A DNA stretch of 64,000 bases from NCBI RefSeq assembly GCF_024323335.1, contig NC_066579.1, positions 250,473,575 to 250,537,574 of the forward strand, in the 5' to 3' direction. Source of the stretch: Lathyrus oleraceus (taxonomy: Eukaryota > Streptophyta > Magnoliopsida > Fabales > Fabaceae). Under the pieces are notes generated by a model. It saw nothing but the letters and a program-made list of their open reading frames with translations. It was not told the origin of the DNA and searched no databases. The position numbers were made by a program, and so were the translations under genes. Position 1 is the first letter of the stretch; every line of letters begins with the position of its first letter. This document shows, in pieces, positions 56,944 through 64,000 of the stretch.

Positions 56944-57949
56944 ACTCCGTCAAAGATCTTTATGCTATCATTAATGATGAATTCTGAAGCGCATAGAGAG
57001 GCATTGCTGAAAGTGTTGGAACAAGCTTATGTTGAACACGACGTTACTGTGGATCAATTTGACCACATAGTTGCCAACATCACTTCTTGTAATAATTTAA
57101 GTTTTTGTGATGAAGAGCTTCCCGGGGAAGGCATGAATCACAATTTGGCGCTGGATTTTTCGATGAATTGCAAGGAGGATGCTCTGTCCAATGTTCTGGT
57201 TGATACAAGGTCATCATTAAATGTGTTACCAAAGTCAAATTTGTCAAGACTCTCCTATCAAGGCGCCCCAATGAAGTACAGCGGCGTAGTTGTCAAAGCG
57301 TTCGACGGTTCTCGTAAAACTGTCATTGTAGAGCTGGACCTTCTAGTGAAGATAGGTCCGAGTGATTTCCAGATTACTTTTCAGGTAATGGATATCCACC
57401 TGGCCTACAGTTGTCTATTGGGAAGGACATGGATTCATGAAGTTGGAGCACTCACGTCTACTCTTCACCAGAAGCTGAAATTTGTGAAGAACGGCAAGCT
57501 TGTCGTTGTTGGTGGAGAGAAGGAATTGTTGGTGAGTCATTTGTCATCTTTCACGTATGTTGATGTTGAGGAGGAGGTTGGAACGTTGTTCCAAGCCTTA
57601 TCTATTTTTGATGAGTTAAAGAAAACTGGGTCATCCATGTCTTCTTTGAAAGATGCACAAGAGGCTATTCAAGTTGGCAGCATTGATAAGTGGGGTCGTG
57701 TTGTAGAGGTCGCCGAAAACAAAAATAGAGTCGAGTTAGGATTTCAACCAGGACCATTCAACGTTAAAGTCAAAGTTATGCAACCAATACTCCGTAGGGG
57801 AGGGTCATTCACGAGAATGATCAACACTCAGCTGCCATTATCGAAGACAATGGTGATGAAGACGAAGTTGGCGCCAACTTTGTGACGCATGGCCAGACTT
57901 GCAACAATTGGGTTGCTGTTGATGTTCCTGTTGTCATTCACCGTTCTAA
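56944..57949 (+). pseudogene. Element E aspartic protease, altered active site
   Basis: In frame with the end of gag. SEAHREALLKVLEQAYVEHD and FDHIVANITSCNNLSFCDEE precede the active-site segment, which reads LVDTRSSLNVLPKS (about 57199-57240): the Gly of the DTG triad is Arg (AGG). The fold continues with YSGVVVKAFDGSRKTVIVEL and MDIHLAYSCLLGRTWIHEVG. A one-base frameshift near 57825 ends the long frame at 57885. The correct frame resumes (ANFVTHGQTCNNWVAVDVPV) up to the intron donor. The Gly-to-Arg change is expected to abolish proteolysis. Confidence 0.88.
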
Positions 57950-58206
57950 GTAAAATGGTTTTTTATTGTTTTAAGAAAAATCATTCTTTTATGCCTAAGG
58001 CAGAAGTGAACATTGTTGGGCATTTTTATTATTATCATCAATAAAATGCAATTTCATTCATCCACATCTATGATGTTTTATTTTTACTTTTTTATTTTTT
58101 TGAAAATGGTAATTACAAAAAACATAAATAAATAATAATCTTCCATTTGCATAATATTTGTCCGCACTCCACTTCTCTAAAATCAAAATATTAAATCATT
58201 ATGCAG
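57950..58206 (+). other. Element E gag-pro/pol intron (257 bp)
   Basis: Donor GTAAAATGG at 57950 and acceptor CATTATGCAG ending at 58206. Two bases (AA) before and one (G) after complete a Lys codon, then the RT frame runs on (58208). Unspliced, the codon is AAG followed at once by TAA. The region is T/A-rich and has no coding signal. Confidence 0.88.
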
Positions 58207-59713
58207 GTTGGTTCTCAAACCCATTGAATATAACGATCCTACTCCCTCTCTAAACTTTGATTTCCCTGTGTTTGAAGTTGAGGAAGAGATTCATGATGAA
58301 GAAGTATCTGATGAGTTATCTCGTTTACTTGAGCATGAGGAGAAAGCCATTCATCCGTTTGAAGAGCAGATTGAATTAGTCAACTTGGGTTCCGAGGATA
58401 ATGTGAAGGAAGTCAAGATTGGATCTCAACTGTGTCCAGAAGCTAAGAAGAGGTTGATTGATCTTATTAGAGATTATTCTAATGTGTTTGCTTGGTCCTA
58501 TCAAGATATGTCTGGATTGGATTCTGAGATTGTGGAGCATAGATTGTCGTTAAAGCCTGAATGTCCGCCGGTCAAGCAGAAGTTGAGAAGGACTCATCCT
58601 GACATGGCAATGAAGATCAAAGAGGAAGTGCAGAAGCAGATTGATGCTGGTTTTCTTGTTACCTCTGAGTATCCACAGTGGGTGGCCAATATTGTGCTTG
58701 TTTTAAGGAAAGATGGAAAAGTCCGTATGTGTGTTGATTATAGAGATTTGAACAAAGCTAGTCTGAAAGATGATTTCCCTCTGCCACACATTGATATGTT
58801 GGTAGACAATACAGCTAAATTCAAAGTCTTTTCATTTATGGATGGATTTTCCGGTTATAATCAAATCAAGATGGCACCTGAAGATATGGAGAAGACCACA
58901 TTCATTACACCCTGGGGAACATTCTGTTATAGAGTGATGCCTTTCAATTTAAAGAATGTTGGTGCGACGTACCAGAGAGCTATGACCACTCTTTTTCATG
59001 ACATGATGCATAAAGAGATTGAGGTCTATGTTGATGATATGATTAAAAAATCAAGTGATGAAGAAGAGCCTGTTGAGAATTTGTTGTAGCTATTCCAGCG
59101 TTTAATAAAATATAAACTCCGCTTGAATCCCAATTAGTGTAATTTTGGTGTTCGTTCTGGTAAGTTGTTGGGATTTATTGTCACTGAGAAGGGTATTGAA
59201 GTTGATCCTGCCAAGGTCAAAGCAATACAAGAAATGCATGCGCCCAAAACTGAGAAGCAAGTCATAGGTTTTCTTGGCCGCTTGAACTATATCTCAAGAA
59301 ATATATCACACATGACTGCCACATGTGCGCCTATATTCAAGCTTCTTCGGAAAGATCGGTCTGGTGGTTGGACCGAGGATTTCCAGAAAGCTTTCGATAG
59401 TATCAAAGAGTATCTTCTTGAGCCTCCGATTTTGTCTCCGCCTGTTGAAGGAAGACCGTTGGTCATGTATTTGATTGTGCTAGAAGAAAGTATTGGATGT
59501 GTCCTTGGTCGGCAAGATGAATCAGGAAAGAAAGAGTATGCAATTTACTACCTCAGTAAGAAATTCACCAATTGTGAGACTTGGTATTCTATGCTTGAAA
59601 AGACATGTTGCGCATTGGCTTGGGCTACTAAGCGTTTGTGCCAGTATATGTTGAATCATACTACTTGGTTGATATCTAAAATGGATCCAATCAAGTACAT
59701 CTTTGAGAAACCT
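58207..59713 (+). pseudogene. Element E reverse transcriptase and RNase H, truncated
   Basis: An acidic linker (SRLLEHEEKAIHPFEEQIEL, VFAWSYQDMSGLD) is followed by RT with VRMCVDYRDLNKASLKDDFP, FMDGFSGYNQIKMAPEDMEK and YVDDMIKKS (relatives YVDDMIAKS). TAG at 59087 and TAG near 59135 split it in one frame. It resumes with SGKLLGFIVTEKGIEVDP and the first RNase H (LVMYLIVLEESIGCVLGRQD, YYLSKKFTNCETWYSMLEK). At KYIFEKP (about 59713) homology stops abruptly and unrelated tail sequence follows. The second RNase H and the entire integrase are therefore deleted. Confidence 0.9.
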
Positions 59714-61221
59714 CCTTCAATTGTAGAGTGTCGACCCCTTGAGCAGAAAGAGTTTAACCTTTCTCATTTCCCCACAGTTATTTCCTCGTGGATGATTATT
59801 ATTTCAGTTTCCTCCTCAGCTAATTACTTGGATGGAACCACTCCCCTTGAGTTAGATTCTCTTTGGGTTGAGTCTTTATTTGATCGTTTCTTTCTAGCTA
59901 TTACCTAGACATATATTTTGGTCCTCTGAGAGTTTATTACCCAATAACTGGTGATATTCTTCTCGATCTTTAGTATATTACTTTTTCCCAATACCCGGTA
60001 AAATGTAATCTACTTCCTTTGTTTTCCCCAGCGAATTTGTTCCCACGTTTCCCCAGAGAGTCTATCCTTGATATGTTCATCCTAACCGGTGACAGATATT
60101 CTTCCTTTTTGGTGTTCTTCCCAGTAAAAAGGTAGTTATAATTCCTATTTTTATTACCCAGAGAGTTTATCCTTGATATGTTCACTTTAGCCAGTGACGG
60201 ATTTTCTACCCCTTTTCGGTATTCTACCCAGTAACCGATAGTTGTAATTCCTACTTTCCTTTGCTGAGTTTATCCTTGATATGTTCTTCCTAACCAGTGA
60301 CGGATACTCTCTCTTTGGTGTTCTATCCAATAACTGATAGATATAATTCCTATTTCTCCCTGATAGTTTATCCTTGATATGTTTACCCTAACCGGCAACG
60401 GATATTCTTCCACTTTCCCCTGGCGGTCTATCCTTGATATGTTCATCTTAACCGATGACGGATATTCTTCCTTTGAGTTTATCCTTGATATGTTCACTTT
60501 AACTAGTGATAGATACTCTCTCTTTGGTCTTTTTCCCAGTAACCGGTGGTTGTAAATCCTATTTGAGTTTTCTCCCTGGTAGGTTATTCTTACCCAATAA
60601 CAGGTAATCGATACACTTCTTTTTCCTCAACGAGTCATCCTTGATATGTTTACCTTAACCGGTAACGGATGTCCCTCTGTTAGAGTATATTATCTTTCTA
60701 CCTAGTAACCGGTAATAGATAACATATCTCTGGTACTCCTATGTTGAAGTTCATGCTTCCCAAATTGAGTTTAAGTGCATATTTCCTCGGTAGAGTTGCC
60801 TTTTCCTATTTGATTCGAGTATTTCAGCTTCGTTCCGATCTACTTGTTTCCCCTGCAGACTTTCCTGGTTCCCCAGACCGAGTCCTTCCATTGATTTATT
60901 TTCATGGAAATCCCCTCGTGTCTCCAGCAGTTTTCAAGTCGTAGCCTGGCATACGCATAGCTTTTTATCCCCCTAAAGTCTCTATCTCCCTAGTGAGTTT
61001 TCCTTATGGAATGCATTATGCTCCCGTGGACTTCCAGTTTCCCTGGATTCTTTTCCTTTGTGGGAATTTATTCCCCATAAAAATTATGTTTACATACATA
61101 TCATATGCATCATGAGGTCTCTTAAGGACCAAAATTTGTTGCTAGATGTTTTTATTTAAGTCCATTTTACTGACTTGATACGAAGATTTAAACCTTCGCA
61201 TCCTCAGTTAGAATGTCCTTA
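59714..61221 (+). other. Element E noncoding tail
   Basis: About 1.5 kb between the truncated RNase H and the polypurine tract. It carries a degenerate repeat family (59990-60700) and T/C-rich sequence with recurring TTTCCCC motifs. It is comparable in position to the tail of element B but shares no obvious sequence with it. Confidence 0.75.
59990..60700. repeat. Degenerate repeats in element E tail
   Basis: ATCCTTGATATGTT followed by YMMYYTWACCRGTRACGGAT-like sequence recurs at about 60064, 60169, 60271, 60369, 60430, 60480 and 60648. Spacing is about 105, 102, 98, 61, 50 and 168 bp. CCCAGTAACCGGTA motifs lie between copies. Confidence 0.8.
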
Positions 61222-61233
61222 AATAGGGGCAGC
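61222..61233 (+). other. Element E polypurine tract
   Basis: AATAGGGGCAGC directly before the 3' LTR, the same 12-mer as in element B. Confidence 0.85.
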
Positions 61234-64000
61234 TGCAAGACCCTAATTTTGACCCTAAGATCCGTCATGCTATCTCATCATATGCCTTGACTTTGGGATC
61301 ACACCTTGGCATCCTCTTTTCCCCTCATTCCTTGGGTTTACATTGGGAGAGATCACCAAGCACATTTGATTGTATCATACTTTGTTTTTCATTATTTACT
61401 AACCAAAATGCCAAAAATATGTACATTCACCAAGCACATATAATTCCTTCTTTGTTTCTTTTGTAGGTAGTATGTGCATCCACCAATGCCTCATCAAGCT
61501 CACAACTAGGGTTTGAGACCCTTAATGCAAGGAGATCAATCAATAGATGGTTTACGTTGGTTCTAGACATCATATATGGGTCCCCATGATCTTCATTTAT
61601 CATTTTGATCAAGAATTCATCAAGAGTTTGAAGTTTGTTTACCTTGGAAGCCCTAATTCATCTAGGTATCTTATGTGACTTCCTCAACAAGTTTCTTCAA
61701 AATTTGATTAAATTATTTCAAGGGATACTTCATTATACATCATCTTATGCATATATTATCCTCCATGAGTCCAAAACATCAAGATAACTTCAAATTCGCA
61801 AGTTGGTCCAAAGAAGTTAACCAGAGAAAGTCAACTGGTCAAAACTGGGGTTCCCTAGACCCTATCTCCTACAATTATTTTCATATGAAAATGACTCCAA
61901 GATAAAAGTTACTCCATATGACATTCCAAACAACTTTCATGTTTAGGTTAATAGCTATTTTTTCTTTTAAAGTCATTTTCTATGGTGAAAGATTATAGGT
62001 CATTTTGTGTGTGCCCTAGTTAGGTGGTCAACTTCCAAGGACCATAACTTGCTCAATTTTTATGAGATGAAGGACATACAAGTTTCATGATCAATTTCAA
62101 TAATTCCTCTCCAACTTTTATTATTTTAGAAATGTCAAATTCCACTCTCAAGGGCATGTGCCAAGAGGAAACATTATAGGTCATTTTGCGTCATTACCAT
62201 TGAACAAGAGATTTTCCTCAACTTCTAAAATGAATAACTCCTTCATTACAAATCCAAATCAGGTCAAATTTATGGACAACTTAAATAGGTTTGAAATATC
62301 TACAACTTGGATGAAGGAACTTTTTCCATTTGAAGCAGATATAGAAAGTTACTCAAGGTGGAAGAAGTGAACATTTGACTTGGTACTTCGAAAATTTTCA
62401 ATTATGTTTGATTTTCCAAACTTCCACCTCAAAATTAATCATGATACAAGCTTCAAATGGAAAAGTTTTAAACATGAAAGTTGTTCCCCTTGACCTCACC
62501 TTTCCAAAAAGTACAAAATCACTTCATTTGGCCAAGGTTTGAATGACTTGCGGATGGCTTTTCTTCAAGATTCCATTTGGATGAATTTCATGACCACTTC
62601 TCAATTCCAAATGCATGGCTTCATGTCACACTTTCAGCATCACTCATGATCAACTTTGGGCCTTTTGACATCACGTCATGGGCCTATCACACGCCCATAC
62701 ATCCATGCAAGTGGGAATTGCTATTTTTGGCATTTGAATCAAAGTGTGTGGAAATCAATTGCCTAGCCTATAAATACATTGCCTCGTGCTCATAATTATG
62801 GACACCTTACCCAAGCTTTGCTCCTGCAACCATCCCTTTACCATTAGAGGATAAACTTGAAGTTTTTCAATTGAAAATCGAGTTTCAATTTCACTTCTGC
62901 TTTGAAGTTGAAACTCCAAGAATCCAAACCCTTCTTTGATCTAATTCACTTCCTGCAAGCTTCTGAAGTCAAGCCAAGGCCAATTTAAATCAAGATCAAG
63001 CAAGATTCAAGCTCCTCGAAGGTGATTTTTTCAAAAACTTTCTCTCTTCGATTCTCTCCCAATTCTTCACCATTCTCTTTGATTTTTGGTTGGCTGAAGT
63101 CCTACCAATGTAGGCAACAAGATTGAGTTACTTTGAGGTCAAATCGAAGCAACTCAGTTCATGATCCTTAAAATTCAAATCCCTGTATCTTTAAATATAC
63201 TTGGAATTGGAGAAAATTGAGGCTAGATTCGAGCTCCTGAGCATTTTTTTCTTTGAAATAGTGTCCTTGTTTTTCATTTTTCATTGAGTTAAGGGTGGAC
63301 CAGTCTGGTGAGGTCCACCAGAGAAGATAACTAGAGCTAGGGCTCCGGTGGTGAGTTGGCTTCCTCTCATCCATTTGATCTTGGTCCAAAGATCTAATCT
63401 CGGCCTTTGGTTTGAATTACCACAATTCCCACACATTGACTAGAGGCCATGGTTGATAGCACGTGTGTGGCCATCAGAACTTCCACCTCAATTAATGAGG
63501 GAGATCTGATGGCCCTTGTTTTTTTGCTTTTTATTTTAATTTCTGAATTTCTTTTAATTGCTCCTATTTTATTTTATTCATAGAAATTTCATTTTTAATC
63601 CAAAAAATATGGAACTTTCACCAAAAATCTTTAAATATTTTTCTCTTCCATATTTTGAATTAAAATTATTTTTTGGATTAATTTTGATATTTGTCATGAA
63701 TTAAATGTGTTTGTGCATATTTTGAATTGTTTTAAAATACTTCTGACTTTTTAAAAATAGTGAAATTTTTTGTCTAAGGTCCTTTGACCTAGGATAAATC
63801 CTTGGCCATTTATTTGGTGTTTTGAAGGGATTTTAGGTTTTGACCAAATTTAAATGTATTTTAATTGATTTTTTTAATTGATTAAATGTTTAAAAATATT
63901 TTAGAGTCATTTTTATGGTCTTGTGATGTTTGACTTTCTGTTTGGGCCTTGGTCAAGGTTGATTTGACTTTTGTTGGATCAAAACCATTGGATTTAGGGG
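61234..64000 (+). repeat. Element E 3' LTR (first 2,767 bp, continues past the window)
   Basis: Starts TGCAAGACCCTAATTTTGAC, matching the start of the element A LTR. Its first 2.1 kb also matches both segments of LTR C. Noncoding throughout; short open frames are not genes. By analogy with A the full length is expected near 5 kb. Confidence 0.88.
62769..62776 (+). promoter_or_regulatory. Putative TATA box in element E LTR
   Basis: TATAAATA about 1.5 kb into the LTR, aligned with the boxes of A and C. It would place the RNA start near 62800. Confidence 0.6.

Larger units (their letters stand above)
52456..64000 (+). mobile_element. Element E: Ogre-like Ty3/gypsy element, 5'-truncated, integrase deleted
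   Basis: A plus-strand element holding part of the leader, ORF1, gag, protease, intron, RT, RNase H, a repeat-rich tail, a polypurine tract and a 3' LTR that leaves the window. The 5' LTR and PBS are missing; the left end abuts LTR C head-to-head. The second RNase H and integrase are deleted at about 59713. Gag, ORF1 and RT have several stops, and the protease active site is altered. Domain order and intron match element A, of which E is a diverged relative. Confidence 0.9.

Noticed and set aside
58041..58047. AATAAA motif inside the element E intron as a polyadenylation site
   Set aside because: A single short motif in AT-rich DNA; it could matter for unspliced RNA but there is no further support.
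1..64000. tRNA, rRNA or other structured RNA genes
   Set aside because: None seen on either strand; the tRNA-related matches are primer binding sites only.

Overview
This window is repeat-dense plant nuclear DNA with no host gene that I can support. The families point to a legume, most likely the vetch/pea/clover group. That is inferred from family character only: Ogre-type Ty3/gypsy elements with LTRs near 4.9 kb, an extra ORF before gag, a gag-pro/pol intron and a second RNase H, next to a Ty1/copia Sirevirus with an env-like ORF. Nearly every base can be assigned to one of five nested LTR retrotransposons, called A to E here.

Layout. Element A is an Ogre-like element on the minus strand. 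Its 5' LTR is 21501-26371, followed leftward by PBS, leader, ORF1 and gag-pro to 15859, then from 3494 to the left edge pol (RT, RNase H, second RNase H, integrase), running off the window. Element B (3500-15858, minus) is a complete 12.36-kb Tat-type element inserted in A's protease region. It has both LTRs, PBS, PPT and a 5-bp GAAAC target duplication, and has lost its protease. A sits inside a 214-bp remnant of a Sirevirus LTR (26372-26585). That remnant and the intact-boundary Sirevirus D (27211-51333, GATGA duplication) both lie in element C, a minus-strand Ogre LTR now split into 26586-27210 and 51334-~52455. Element E is a plus-strand Ogre whose 5' end is cut at ~52455, head-to-head with C. 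It carries ORF1, gag, pro, intron, RT and RNase H, lacks integrase, and its 3' LTR starts at 61234 and runs off the right edge.

Main structural surprise. Element D contains seven perfect-length tandem copies of a 2,318-bp segment (31698-47923) running from mid-reverse transcriptase through RNase H into the start of the env-like gene. The copies join at a 4-bp AGGG microhomology and carry few substitutions, some in an alternating pattern. All seven share an RT stop codon, so amplification happened at DNA level after the element was dead. This looks like satellite DNA being born from a retrotransposon.

Main functional observation. In A, B and E the gag-pro and pol exons are separated by a 244-260-bp intron. 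All three are phase 2, and the donor GTAA supplies an in-frame TAA stop if splicing fails: a splice-or-stop switch between Gag-Pro and Pol. A, B and partly E also share a conserved leader, with a long inverted repeat clear in A and B, although the LTRs of A and B look unrelated.

Every element shows coding damage (nonsense codons, frameshifts, deleted domains or altered catalytic residues). Most nonsense codons are CAA/CAG to TAA/TAG or similar C-to-T or G-to-A changes, as expected for methylated, silenced repeats. All identity statements are by eye; no alignment or database search was run.
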